This document shows positions 18,622-26,678 of a DNA stretch of 40,358 bases, one piece after another. The notes under the pieces were generated by a model. That model was not told the origin of the DNA. It did no database searches and was given only the letters and a program-made list of their open reading frames with translations. Made by a program: the position numbers and the translations under genes. Location: positions 1 through 40,358 of the forward strand of contig JARKOU010000038.1 in assembly GCA_029975645.1 (NCBI GenBank), read 5' to 3'. This DNA comes from Actinomycetales bacterium (GTDB lineage: Bacteria; Actinomycetota; Actinomycetes; Actinomycetales; JAHECE01). How positions within the stretch are numbered: the stretch's first letter is position 1; each line of letters opens with the position of its first letter.

Positions 18622-20219
18622 GCCGTGCCCCAGCGCTCGGCGAGCGCCTCGCGCAGCGCCGGTCGGTCGTTGTATCGGTAGAACACCCCTGCGATCTCCT
18701 GCGTCGGTTCGTGCCCCTTGCCCGTCACGATGATCGTGTCGGCCTCTTCGGCGAGGGCGACGGCACGCCGCAAGGCGTCCACGCGGCTCTCGGCCTCCTG
18801 GACGTCCGCCAGACCGTCGCCTCGCACCTCGCGGAGGCCGTCGAGGATCGCCGCCCGGATCTCGGCGGGCTCCTCCGACCGGGGGTTCTCGTCCGTGACG
18901 ATGACGACGTCGGCCAGCCGGCCCGCGATCGCGCCCATCATGGGCCGCTTGCCCTGGTCACGGTCACCGTCGGAGCCGAACACGAGGATGATCCGGCCGG
19001 GAGTGATCGGACGCACCGCCTCGAGCGCGAGTTCCAGGGCGTCGGGCGTGTGGGCGTAGTCGACGATCGCGAGCGGGCGTCCCCCACCACGCTCGCCGAC
19101 GCGCTCCATCCGCCCGGGGACCCCGGACATCCCGGCGACCGCGGTGATCGCGGCGTCGAGCCCGATCCCCGCGCGGACGGCCATCACGATCGCCAGTGCC
19201 GCGTTGGAAACGTTCACGCGACCCGGGAGCGGGCACGACGCCTGGTGCGCCACGCCGTCGGGCCCGGTCAGCACGAAGGTGCTCGCCACGCCGTCGAGCC
19301 CCACGCGCACGTTCGAGACCACCCAGTCGGCGTCGGCGTCGCCGTCTCGCGTGCGGACCCGGTCCACCGGGATGCCCGCCTCCCGGGCGAGCCGCTGCGT
19401 CCACTCGTCGTCGACGCAGATGACGCCGTGACGCGCGTGCTCGGGCGTGAAGAGGACGGCCTTGTCGCGGTAGTAGCCCGCCATGTCGCCGTGGAAGTCG
19501 AGGTGGTCACGGGTCAGGTTGGTGAAGCCGGCGACGTCCACCACCAGGCCGTCCACGCGGTGCAGGGCCAGGGCGTGCGAGGAGACCTCGAGCGAGACGC
19601 CGCCCACACCCCGTTCGACGGCGAGGGCGAGGAGGCGGTGCAGCACCGGCGCCTCGACCGTGGTGCGCGGGCTCTCGACCGTCACGTCACCGATCCGCAA
19701 CTCCACCGTGCCCAGCACCGCGGTGTCCGCGAACCGGCTCCGGAGCGCGGCGTCCACGAGGTAGCTCGTGGTGGTCTTCCCGTTCGTTCCGGTGACCCCG
19801 GCGACCACGAGGTGGCCCGCGGGGTACCCGTAGACACGCGCAGACAGCGGTCCGACGACGGCGCGCGGGTCGGCAGCGACCAGCACCGGAACCTCCGCCA
19901 GACCCGGCGTCAGGGCGTGCTCCTCGCGGAGCAGGGCGGCGCCGTCGGCGTCGGTGAGCACGGCCACCGCGCCCGCCTCGATCGCAGCGGGCGCGAACCG
20001 CGCTCCGTGGGCGCGGGCGCCCGGCACGGCGGCGAAGATCTCTCCGGGGGCGACGTCGTCGCTGGACATCGTCACGCCGGTGACCGTGACGGCAGCCGCG
20101 GCAGCCGGGTCGGCTCCGGCGGCGAGCGGGGCGAGCACCAAGTCGAAGTCCTCGGCCAGCGCGCCGACGCGCACCGCCTCGACGGTGGCGGGCCGCAGCA
20201 TTGCGAGCGGAGTCGTCAC
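18618..20219 (-). CDS. murE: UDP-MurNAc-L-Ala-D-Glu ligase MurE (third-residue amino acid uncertain)
   Basis: MurE adds the diamino acid at position 3 of the stem peptide. The 533-aa protein has the N-terminal substrate domain (GEIFAAVPGARAHGARF), the ATP loop [13 protein letters not shown] and the C-terminal domain. The residue-3 selectivity motif reads DENPR (443-447), so a glutamate stands where meso-diaminopimelate enzymes have the aspartate of DNPR. The amino acid used (mDAP, L-Lys or L-Orn) is therefore open. I chose the GTG at 20219, with GGTAGG upstream; the ATG at 20201 is the alternative. It lies 54 bases after ftsI. Confidence 0.95.
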   Translation of the reverse strand: MTTPLAMLRPATVEAVRVGALAEDFDLVLAPLAAGADPAAAAAVTVTGVTMSSDDVAPGEIFAAVPGARAHGARFAPAAIEAGAVAVLTDADGAALLREEHALTPGLAEVPVLVAADPRAVVGPLSARVYGYPAGHLVVAGVTGTNGKTTTSYLVDAALRSRFADTAVLGTVELRIGDVTVESPRTTVEAPVLHRLLALAVERGVGGVSLEVSSHALALHRVDGLVVDVAGFTNLTRDHLDFHGDMAGYYRDKAVLFTPEHARHGVICVDDEWTQRLAREAGIPVDRVRTRDGDADADWVVSNVRVGLDGVASTFVLTGPDGVAHQASCPLPGRVNVSNAALAIVMAVRAGIGLDAAITAVAGMSGVPGRMERVGERGGGRPLAIVDYAHTPDALELALEAVRPITPGRIILVFGSDGDRDQGKRPMMGAIAGRLADVVIVTDENPRSEEPAEIRAAILDGLREVRGDGLADVQEAESRVDALRRAVALAEEADTIIVTGKGHEPTQEIAGVFYRYNDRPALREALAERWGTA

Positions 20220-20273
20220 GTCGTCAGAACCTACCCCGTCGCACCCGCGCGCGGTCCGTTCGGGCACAGGAGA

Positions 20274-22040
20274 TCACGGGGCCTCCGGCGTCAGCGGGTA
20301 CGGCTCCGCGGGGACGGTGCTCGGGGCGACCCCGAGGGTCTCCAGCGCGAACGACGCGACGTCGTGGAACACGGGCGCCGCGATCGTGCCGCCGAAGAAG
20401 CCGCTCGTCGGCTTGTAGATGACCACGCCGACGGCGATCCTCGGCGCCTCGGCCGGGACCACGCCCACGAACGATGCGGTGGTGGCCGAGATCCCGCCCC
20501 CGCCGTCGGCCGTCTGCGCGGTACCGGTCTTGCCGGCCACGCGGTAGCCGTTGATGGCGGCGCGCTTGCCCGTGCCGTCGTCGACCACGCTCTCCATCAT
20601 GCGGATCATCTCGGCGGAGGTCTCCGCGCTGACCACCTGGGTGAGGTCCGGATCCGCGACGGCGTGGAACGTGCCGTCGGCGTCGGAGAAGCCGTCCACG
20701 AGGCGCGGCGTGACGTGGACGCCGGCATTGCCGAGCGTGGCCAGGACGCCGGTGTTCTGCACGAGGTTCACCGCGAGGCCCTGCCCGAACATCGTGGTGT
20801 ACCGCATGCGCCCGTCCCAGGCCTCCGGCGGATGCACGATGCCCGCGGACTCGCCCGGCAGGCCAAGGTTCGTCTGGGCGCCCCACCCGAACCGTCGCAG
20901 GTACTCGTACCGCGCCTGGTCCGTCAGCAGCTGGCCGATCTGGATCGTCCCCGTGTTCGACGAGTCCGCCAGGATTCCGGTGGTCGTCAGGAGCTCGGTC
21001 TCGTGCGGCGTGTGGTCTTTGAAGACCTGCCCGTTCTCGGTCCTGTAGAGGTAGGGCACCTCGAAGGGCGTGGTCGGCGTGACCAGGCCCTCCTCGATCG
21101 CCGAGGCGATCGTCGCGACCTTGCCCGTGGAGCCCGGCTCGTAGACGTTCTGGACCGCGCGGCTGCCGCGGGCGTCGTCCGGGCTCGCCGTCGGATCGTT
21201 CGGGTCGACGGCGTCGGAGTCCGCCAGTGCCAGGATCCGCCCGGTGCCGACCTCCTCGACCATGACCGCGCCCCACGCCGCGCCGTAGCGGTCGACGGCG
21301 TCGTCGATCACCTTCTGCGCCGTCCACTGGAGGTCGCGATTGATCGTCAGGTGCACCGTCTGCCCGGGCACCGCGTCACGGGTGAACTGCTCGCCGGTGG
21401 GGATGACCTGCCCCGAACCGTTCCCGATCTCGACCGTCTGCTCTCCCGGCTCGCCCTGGAGGTGCGACTCGAGGGTGAGTTCGAGGCCGGCGATGCCGAC
21501 GCCGTCGGTGTTGACGAAGCCGAGGATGTTCCCGGCCGTGTTGCCGTTGGGGTAGATGCGCTGGCTCTTGCGCTCGGCCGTCACGCCGTTGATCCGCAGT
21601 TCGCGCACCTGCTGCCAGATCTCGGGGGAGACCCCCCGTGCCAGCCGCACGTAGCCGTTCTCCCCCACGAGTCGCGCGCCGAGTTCGTTGACGTTCTCAC
21701 CGAGGATCGGGGCCAGTCGGCGGGCGGCGGCTACCGCACCGAAGGAGGGCTCGCCCTCCTCGGGGGCATCGACGTAGTCGGGGATCTGACGCTGGTCCAC
21801 GATGATGTCGAAGGACACCGCCGAGGTTGCGAGCACCACACCCGAGGAGTCCACGATCTCCCCACGCGTGGCATCGATCTCCGTGCTGTGGAGGCGCTGC
21901 GCGAGCGCCTCCCGGGCGAGGGCCGGGCCCTGGATGCCCTGTACGTAGGCCAGCCGGACGACGTAGACGGACAGGACGGCGAGCACCACCACGAGCACCA
22001 CGCTGTAGCGGCGCTCGGGCCGTGCCGCACGAGCGCTCAT
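20274..22040 (-). CDS. ftsI: Septal penicillin-binding protein FtsI/PBP3-type transpeptidase
   Basis: This class B penicillin-binding protein crosslinks septal peptidoglycan with FtsW. The 588-aa protein has one N-terminal membrane segment (about 12-32), a dimerisation/pedestal domain (about 45-220) and the transpeptidase domain with all three active-site motifs: STGK (304-307), SSN (360-362) and KTG (504-506). The ATG at 22040 overlaps the stop of the FtsL-like gene (ATGA). Length and position are normal. Confidence 0.97.
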   Translation of the reverse strand: MSARAARPERRYSVVLVVVLAVLSVYVVRLAYVQGIQGPALAREALAQRLHSTEIDATRGEIVDSSGVVLATSAVSFDIIVDQRQIPDYVDAPEEGEPSFGAVAAARRLAPILGENVNELGARLVGENGYVRLARGVSPEIWQQVRELRINGVTAERKSQRIYPNGNTAGNILGFVNTDGVGIAGLELTLESHLQGEPGEQTVEIGNGSGQVIPTGEQFTRDAVPGQTVHLTINRDLQWTAQKVIDDAVDRYGAAWGAVMVEEVGTGRILALADSDAVDPNDPTASPDDARGSRAVQNVYEPGSTGKVATIASAIEEGLVTPTTPFEVPYLYRTENGQVFKDHTPHETELLTTTGILADSSNTGTIQIGQLLTDQARYEYLRRFGWGAQTNLGLPGESAGIVHPPEAWDGRMRYTTMFGQGLAVNLVQNTGVLATLGNAGVHVTPRLVDGFSDADGTFHAVADPDLTQVVSAETSAEMIRMMESVVDDGTGKRAAINGYRVAGKTGTAQTADGGGGISATTASFVGVVPAEAPRIAVGVVIYKPTSGFFGGTIAAPVFHDVASFALETLGVAPSTVPAEPYPLTPEAP

Positions 22041-22453
22041 CCGGCCGCTCCGGCCGGCTCCGATTCTCCGATGATGGCGCCGTCGGACAGCCGGAGGAAG
22101 GCCGGCGCCGGTGCCGGCACCATCCCCAGGGCCGTGGCGCGGTCGGCGAGGGTGCGCGGCGAGGCCGCCACCTCGAGGTGCTGCTCCAGGTTCTGCTGCC
22201 GTTCCTGGAGCCGGGCGAGTTCCACCTGGCGGTCGCGGATCGCGTAGGAGGTCTGCGCCATCGTGACGTTGAGCAACAGCGCGCCCAAGAGTGCGGAGGC
22301 GAGGATCGCCACGCAGAGGACGAGGAACGGCAACCGCGTGCGCGATTGTGCCGGTGCTCGCACGATCCGCAGGCGCGGCAGCGGGGCCGTGGTCGCGGGG
22401 CCGGGGTCGACCACGCGGACGCGACCCGGCGCCCTCAGGGGCATCGTGCTCAT
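22037..22453 (-). CDS. FtsL-like divisome protein
   Basis: The 138-aa bitopic protein has a basic, Pro-rich cytoplasmic tail (1-40), one membrane segment (about 41-63) and a short coiled coil (about 68-96, [18 protein letters not shown]), followed by a region with [17 protein letters not shown]. This layout and the position between rsmH and ftsI fit FtsL, which activates FtsWI. Sequence conservation in FtsL is low, so the call rests mainly on topology and context. The ATG overlaps the rsmH stop (ATGA), and its own stop overlaps the ftsI start. Confidence 0.88.
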   Translation of the reverse strand: MSTMPLRAPGRVRVVDPGPATTAPLPRLRIVRAPAQSRTRLPFLVLCVAILASALLGALLLNVTMAQTSYAIRDRQVELARLQERQQNLEQHLEVAASPRTLADRATALGMVPAPAPAFLRLSDGAIIGESEPAGAAG

Positions 22454-23445
22454 GCTGCTTCCCTCCGCCGGCTCACCGGGGTCTCCTTGATCCGTTCGGC
22501 GGCGCGGAGCCGCACCGAAGCCGAGCGCGGGTTCGCGGCCCGCTCGGCGTCGTCCGCCTCTTCCGCACCGCGCGTGAGGAGCCGCAGGTACGGCTCGTCC
22601 TCCTCCCGGACCACGGGGATCCCGGGGGGCGTGCTCGCCGTCGCGCCGGCCGCGAGCACCCTCTTGACCGCGCGGTCCTCGAGCGAGTGGTAGGACTCCA
22701 CGACGATCCGGCCGCCGACGGCGAGCGCCGCGACCGCCCGGGGCAGCGCGCGCTCGAGGACGTCGATCTCGGAGTTGACGGCGATGCGTAGGGCCTGGAA
22801 CGTGCGCTTGGCGGGGTTGCCCCCCGTTCGCCTCGCGGCGGCGGGGATGCTCTCCCGGACCACCTCGACGAGTTCTCCGCTGCGCCGCAGCGGGGACTCG
22901 CGCCGCCGCCGCACGATCGCCGCGGCGATGCGGCCGGCGAAGCGCTCCTCGCCGTACTCACGAAGGATGCGACGCAGCTCCGGCTCGTCGGCTTCCGCCA
23001 GGATCTCGGCGGCGGTGCGCCCGGTGGTGGGATCCATCCGCATGTCAAGCGGGGCGTCCTGCGCGTACGCGAAGCCACGCTCGGCGTCGTCCAGCTGGAG
23101 CGAGGAGACACCCAGGTCGAAGAGGATCGCCTGGACCCGGGCACCCGGCCCGAGGCGGTCCTCGACGACGGCGCCGATCTGGTCGTAGACGGCGTGCACG
23201 GCGTGGAACCGGGTGCCGAACGGCGCGAGGCGACGCGAGGCGAGATCGAGGGCCTGCGGGTCGCGGTCGATCCCGATCACCCGGGCGTGGGGACATGTCG
23301 TCAGGACGAGTTCGGAATGCCCGCCCATGCCGAGCGTGGCGTCGACCATGACGCACCCGGGCTCGGCGAGGGCCGGGGCGAGCAGGTCGAGGCAGCGCTC
23401 GGCAAGCACCGGCCGGTGCAGCTCTGCGGCGTCGCCAGCGCGCAC
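22450..23445 (-). CDS. rsmH: 16S rRNA (cytosine-1402-N4)-methyltransferase
   Basis: RsmH (MraW) methylates N4 of C1402 in the ribosomal P site using S-adenosylmethionine. The 331-aa protein has [15 protein letters not shown], the SAM loop [32 protein letters not shown] and [14 protein letters not shown], all typical. I chose the GTG at 23445 because GAGAGGAG lies seven bases upstream; the 12 residues of the longer reading frame lack family similarity. A 217-base spacer separates it from mraZ. Confidence 0.97.
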   Translation of the reverse strand: MRAGDAAELHRPVLAERCLDLLAPALAEPGCVMVDATLGMGGHSELVLTTCPHARVIGIDRDPQALDLASRRLAPFGTRFHAVHAVYDQIGAVVEDRLGPGARVQAILFDLGVSSLQLDDAERGFAYAQDAPLDMRMDPTTGRTAAEILAEADEPELRRILREYGEERFAGRIAAAIVRRRRESPLRRSGELVEVVRESIPAAARRTGGNPAKRTFQALRIAVNSEIDVLERALPRAVAALAVGGRIVVESYHSLEDRAVKRVLAAGATASTPPGIPVVREEDEPYLRLLTRGAEEADDAERAANPRSASVRLRAAERIKETPVSRRREAA

Positions 23446-23662
23446 GGGCGGTCTCCTCTCACGGTGCGGACGGGCTCTCACGGGCTGTCGAGGCCGCGAG
23501 CCCCGCCGGACCAGGACTCCCTCCGCCTGCTCTGGCGCCGGGGAAGTGCGTCAGAGTCGCGGTGAGAGACCTCGCCCCACGGGACGACGGATCGGGTGGA
23601 CAGGTCGTCGGGTCGGAAGGTGGCCGGGTGACGGGGTCGCCGGTTCGGCCGGTGGCTCGGGA

Positions 23663-24094
23663 TCAGAAGAGCCCGGGGATCACCTCCTCGGCCGTCTCGG
23701 CGAAGGCGGGCTCCGCGGCGGCGAGGTAGGCGTCCCAGGCGGCGGCGTCCCAGATCTCGACGCGCGCGCCCGAACCGGTGACGGTGAGATCGCGCTCGAG
23801 CCCGGCGTACGCGCGCAGCACCGGCGGGATGGTGATCCGCCCCTGCTTGTCCGGGATCTCGTCCACGGCGCCCGAGAGGAGCACGCGCTGGTAGTCACGC
23901 GCCTGCTTGCTGGTCACGGGCGCCTGACGCAGCGCCTCGTAGATGCGCTCGAACTCGCGCATCGGGAAGGCGTACAAGCAGCGCTCCTGACCCTTGGTGA
24001 GGACGAGACCGGCACTCAGCTCCTCGCGGAACTTCGCCGGGAGGATCAGGCGCCCCTTCTCGTCGAGGCGAGGCGCATACGTACCGAGGAACAC
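23663..24094 (-). CDS. mraZ: Transcriptional regulator MraZ
   Basis: MraZ is a ring-shaped AbrB-fold regulator that binds repeats in its own promoter. The 143-aa protein has two SpoVT/AbrB-like halves, each with its signature: [18 protein letters not shown] (about 10-27) and [21 protein letters not shown] (about 76-96). I chose the GTG at 24094, which gives the normal [14 protein letters not shown] start and has GGAGGAGG six bases upstream. Three direct repeats 31-56 bases before the start are the expected binding sites. It is the first gene of the dcw cluster. Confidence 0.97.
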   Translation of the reverse strand: MFLGTYAPRLDEKGRLILPAKFREELSAGLVLTKGQERCLYAFPMREFERIYEALRQAPVTSKQARDYQRVLLSGAVDEIPDKQGRITIPPVLRAYAGLERDLTVTGSGARVEIWDAAAWDAYLAAAEPAFAETAEEVIPGLF

Positions 24095-24124
24095 GACCCA
24101 CCTCCTCCCGCACGCGCCATGTGC

Positions 24125-24150
24125 CTCCACATTACTCCACTTCACTCCAC
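24125..24150 (-). promoter_or_regulatory. Three MraZ boxes upstream of mraZ
   Basis: Read on the minus strand, GTGGAG occurs three times (24150-24145, 24140-24135, 24130-24125) with exact 10-base spacing, one helical turn. This is the direct-repeat layout known for MraZ binding sites, where TGGG-type pentamers recur every 10 bases. The boxes cover the spacer and the -10 of the predicted mraZ promoter, so binding should repress the cluster. Confidence 0.85.
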
Positions 24151-24156
24151 GGTCAA
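24129..24156 (-). promoter_or_regulatory. Predicted mraZ/dcw promoter
   Basis: On the minus strand a TTGACC -35 (24156-24151) and a TAATGT -10 (24134-24129) are separated by 16 bases. This would start transcription near 24122, about 28 bases before the mraZ GTG. The MraZ boxes overlap both spacer and -10. Confidence 0.6.
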
Positions 24157-24347
24157 CGTCCGAGCACGGCGAGTCCACGCCCAATGAGAGCGTTGCCGCA
24201 GTTCAGGGCGCTGGGAGGGAAGTGGAGGGAGAGGCCGTCGACGACGCCCGGAGGCAGCGGAACCGCCCGGTCTGGAGGGCGCCAACCGGGCGTCTGCGCA
24301 CGAAACACATGGTCAGGAACCGGACCCGGCCCTCACGGGCGGGGCCT

Positions 24348-24414
24348 GGTGGAGGGATGCGGGGCGGCCGGTGGGGGATGTGGTGCCGCCGGTGGAGGGA
24401 TGCGGGGCGGCCGG
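24348..24414. repeat. Tandem array of three ~22-bp units
   Basis: A 24-base string starting GGTGGAGGGATGCGGGGCGG is repeated exactly at 24348-24371 and 24391-24414. A degenerate copy (GGTGGGGGATGTGGTGCCGCC) fills the gap at 24370-24390. The units therefore run head to tail with a period of 21-22 bases. Confidence 0.8.
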
Positions 24415-24435
24415 GCGAGGCCACCACCAGACCGT

Positions 24436-24492
24436 CGAACGCGGGGTTGTTCGGGTCATCGGGCCTCATGAGCCGAACAACCCGCGTTCGGC
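24436..24492. repeat. Inverted repeat made of two copies of the dispersed palindromic motif
   Basis: The minus-strand copy (24436-24454) and the plus-strand copy (24473-24490) of the motif seen at 19-42 face each other across an 18-base spacer. They match over 18 bases except for one extra G/C in the first copy. The second copy also folds on itself (GCCGAAC, loop AACCCGC, GTTCGGC at 24472-24492). It could terminate transcription from the DUF3040 gene or be a mobile repeat pair. Confidence 0.75.
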
Positions 24493-24704
24493 GGACATGG
24501 GGAGGCCACGCTGCGGGCCTCGGAGGCGCGCAGGGACGCAGGAATTACCGGGCCCCAGGGTCTTCCGGTTTCGGGAAGAACCGATGCCCATGGCGATCAA
24601 GGCCTCAGGAGGAACCAGACCTCAGGGTCGCCGGGCTGGAGAGTCGGCCGACGTCAGGGTCACCACACGTCACGCGACGCCGGACATCGGAGAAGCGTGG
24701 GAGA

Positions 24705-25079
24705 TCAGCGCGTGTCGCGCCGCTTGTCCCACCGCTCCTCGAGCCGCTGCATGAACGACGGCCGGGAGGGACCCGACGACGCCGAGGGCCTGCCCCGGCC
24801 GGCGGGCGCGCCGTCGACCCCGCGTTGACGCGGCTTCGCCAGAGCGATCCACACACCGCCGAACATCGCGAGGAAGCCCACGATCCCGAGCCAGTAGAAC
24901 TGGAGGGCGACACCGCCGACCAGCATGCCCATCCCGGCGATGAGCACGACGACACCGAGCAGGACGCGCGAGCCGCTCGCGCGGCTCGACCCCAGCGCAT
25001 CGGCGAGCTTGGGGTCGTCCGAGCGGAGCTGGCGCTCCATTTGTTCGAGCATGCGCTGCTCGTACTCGGAGAGAGGCAT
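24705..25079 (-). CDS. DUF3040 family membrane protein
   Basis: The 124-aa protein starts with the DUF3040 signature MPLSEYEQRMLEQMERQL followed by a short linker, two membrane segments (about 38-58 and 62-82) and a basic, Ser/Pro-rich cytoplasmic tail. DUF3040 proteins are common in Actinobacteria, often near mraZ. Their function is not known. The start at ATG 25079 begins with the conserved motif. It points toward mraZ but is separated from it by about 610 bases of repeat-rich DNA. Confidence 0.93.
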   Translation of the reverse strand: MPLSEYEQRMLEQMERQLRSDDPKLADALGSSRASGSRVLLGVVVLIAGMGMLVGGVALQFYWLGIVGFLAMFGGVWIALAKPRQRGVDGAPAGRGRPSASSGPSRPSFMQRLEERWDKRRDTR

Positions 25080-25197
25080 CCACGCCTCCTAGGTCAGACG
25101 GTTCACTCGCTCCGGACGGAACGTGATCCCAGGATAAGTCGCTCGCCGCCTACGTGGTAGCCGGGTGACGCAAGACAGACGGACGATCGTGACGGAC

Positions 25198-25249
25198 GGT
25201 CATGACACGCGGTCATCGCTGTCGGTCATGACAGGCGGTCAGGACGCTC
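25198..25249. repeat. Four tandem 13-bp repeats with palindromic GTCATGAC core
   Basis: Units start at 25198, 25211, 25224 and 25237, exactly 13 bases apart: GGTCATGACACGC, GGTCATCGCTGTC, GGTCATGACAGGC and GGTCAGGACGCTC. Units 1 and 3 contain the self-complementary GTCATGAC. The fourth unit covers the stop codon of the HEPN gene, and the array extends into the gap toward the DUF3040 gene. Confidence 0.8.
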
Positions 25250-25745
25250 GCGCCAAGCTCGGGTCTTGAACGGCGCCGAGGAACATCCGCGCCATCGACA
25301 GCACGTGGTCCGCTCGTGCCTGCGAAACCTCCGACCGACGTCCGGACTCGAGCGCCGCGCGCAGGTCCGCGCCTGCGGCGAAGTAGGTGGCCCAGGCCCG
25401 GTACTCCGGAGCGACCCGCGACAGGATCTCCCACGCCGTGCGGGCTCGGGCACGCGCCGTCGGCCTGCCCCGCACGGCGATGACCGCCCCCGCCGTCCGG
25501 AGTGCGGCGAGGTGGGCGTGGAGGAAGCGATCGGCGGGGTCAGCCGCGCCCTCGGCCGCCCGAAGTTCCCGCGCGGCGCGCACGAGCAGGTCCTGAGCCG
25601 CGGGGGTGCACCACAGGGCCTCGAAATCGGGTTGGATGCCCGTCCGCGGCGGGGTGCCCGAACGCCCGTCCGCCATGGCGAGGGGCTCACCCGCTCGACC
25701 CACGGCGCCACCCTGCCGCTCCCGATCCGCTCGTCCGATAGCCAT
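25239..25745 (-). CDS. SAV_6107-type HEPN domain protein
   Basis: The 168-aa protein resembles the actinobacterial SAV_6107 family of HEPN-like all-helical proteins. The family-like part runs from about residue 45 to the end (AAQDLLVRAARELRAAEGAADPADRFLHAHLAALRTAGAV, then ARTAWEILSRVAPEYRAWATYFAAGADLRAALESG). The RNase-type R-x4-6-H motif of toxin HEPN proteins is not clear, so RNase activity should not be assumed. I chose the ATG at 25745, with GGGAGG nine bases upstream; TTG at 25796 would put the SOS box inside the gene. A perfect SOS box lies 26 bases upstream, shared with the divergent gene. Function is unknown; SOS induction is inferred. Confidence 0.82.
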   Translation of the reverse strand: MAIGRADRERQGGAVGRAGEPLAMADGRSGTPPRTGIQPDFEALWCTPAAQDLLVRAARELRAAEGAADPADRFLHAHLAALRTAGAVIAVRGRPTARARARTAWEILSRVAPEYRAWATYFAAGADLRAALESGRRSEVSQARADHVLSMARMFLGAVQDPSLARAS

Positions 25746-25770
25746 CTCCCGCCACCTCCCGAGAGCAGTA

Positions 25771-25786
25771 TCGAACGGCCGTTCGA
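25771..25786. promoter_or_regulatory. Perfect LexA-type SOS box
   Basis: TCGAACGGCCGTTCGA matches the actinobacterial LexA operator TCGAAC-N4-GTTCGA at all 12 fixed positions. It sits inside a 20-base perfect palindrome (25769-25788, TATCGAACGGCCGTTCGATA). It lies between the divergent HEPN and spermidine-synthase-like genes and could repress both. lexA itself is 8 kb away in this window. Confidence 0.8.
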
Positions 25787-25822
25787 TAGATGTCAAGGAA
25801 GCGCCTCGCTAGGGTGCCCCGC

Positions 25823-26638
25823 GTGAGCGCGCGGCAGCTCCCGATCGGCCCGGTGCCCATCGACACGGGAACCGTGGAACTTGTCCGCGTCCCCGGCGAC
25901 CCCTCCGGCGTGACGGTCTACGTCAACGGGGCCGAGAGCTCGCACCTGGACCTTGCCGATCCGGGCCGGCTCGAGTTCGAGTACATGCAGCAGATGATGG
26001 CCGCCATCGACGCCACGATGCCCCCCGGCACCCCGGTGCGCGCCGTCCACCTCGGAGCGGCCGCGTGCTCACTCGCCCGGGCCGTCGATGCCCGCCGCCC
26101 CGGCTCCCGGCAGATCGCCGTCGAGATCGACGGCGCGCTCGCCGCCCACGTCAGGCAGTGGTTCGCCCTGCCGCGAGCGCCCCGGCTCCGGATCCGGGTG
26201 GGTGACGCCCGCGAGGTCCTGTCAGCGCTCCGGCCGGGCTCGCAGCACGTGGTGGTCCGCGACGTGTTCTCGGGCCGGTCGGTCCCGGCGCACCTGCGCA
26301 CGCGCGAGATGGTCCGCGAGGTGGCCCGGGTTCTCGCCCCGGCCGGGATCTACGTTCTCAACTGCGCCGACGTCCCGCCGCTGCTGGACACCCGCCGAGA
26401 GGTGGCCACCCTGGCGACCACGTTCCCCCACGTCAGCGTCATCACCGATCCCGCCGTCCTCAAGGGCAGGCGCTACGGCAACCTCGTCCTTCTGGCCCGC
26501 GCCGACCCGCTGCCCGTGGACACCCTCGCGCGCAGCCTTCGCGCGCTCGCGTTCCCGGCGTCGATCCTGTCCGACGACGACGCCGCGCGCTTCGCCGGCT
26601 CGGCGCAACCCTTTGTCGATCCGCCACCACCCGCCTGA
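25823..26638 (+). CDS. Spermidine synthase-like methyltransferase-fold protein
   Basis: The 271-aa protein has the Rossmann core of the spermidine synthase family: the nucleotide-binding segment AVHLGAAACSLARAVDARRPGSRQIAVEIDGAL, the acidic residue after the next strand (VGDAREVLSAL) and VVVRDVFSGRSVPAHL. The usual GGGDG loop is replaced by HLGAAAC, so true polyamine synthesis is doubtful; related actinobacterial proteins are annotated only as spermidine synthase-like. I chose the GTG at 25823 with AGGG upstream; GTG 25814 and ATG 25790 are in-frame alternatives, the last only three bases past the SOS box. A strong terminator follows. Probably SOS-controlled (inference). Confidence 0.8.
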   Translation: MSARQLPIGPVPIDTGTVELVRVPGDPSGVTVYVNGAESSHLDLADPGRLEFEYMQQMMAAIDATMPPGTPVRAVHLGAAACSLARAVDARRPGSRQIAVEIDGALAAHVRQWFALPRAPRLRIRVGDAREVLSALRPGSQHVVVRDVFSGRSVPAHLRTREMVREVARVLAPAGIYVLNCADVPPLLDTRREVATLATTFPHVSVITDPAVLKGRRYGNLVLLARADPLPVDTLARSLRALAFPASILSDDDAARFAGSAQPFVDPPPPA

Positions 26639-26678
26639 CACCCCGCCGCAGCGTCGACCCCGGGCGGCTCGGAGTCGA

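Larger units (their letters stand above)
24157..24704. other. Non-coding interval between DUF3040 gene and mraZ promoter
   Basis: I see no convincing gene in these 548 bases. Short open frames on both strands lack ribosome sites and family features. The stretch holds a tandem repeat array (24348-24414), a large inverted repeat (24436-24492) and a small TCTTCC/GGAAGA inverted repeat near 24560-24580. It may carry termination signals for the DUF3040 gene and structural repeats. Confidence 0.6.

Noticed and set aside
18357-22247. Very long plus-strand open frame opposite murE/ftsI (about 1296 codons)
   Set aside because: It spans several proven minus-strand genes and their junctions, and its composition (Arg/Gly/Asp/Val) is typical of a reverse-frame artefact.
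24435-24454. TCGAAC...GTTCGG considered as another SOS box
   Set aside because: The half-sites are eight bases apart; the LexA operator needs four. The sequence is explained by the dispersed palindromic motif.
24203-24469. Small minus-strand open frame (88 codons) in the mraZ-DUF3040 gap
   Set aside because: It runs through the tandem and palindromic repeats, has no good ribosome site and no family features, and its composition is Pro/Arg-rich.
25239-25745. HEPN/antitoxin-type toxin system
   Set aside because: A clear R-x4-6-H RNase motif is lacking and the neighbouring gene is not a MNT/antitoxin type, so a toxin-antitoxin call is not supported.
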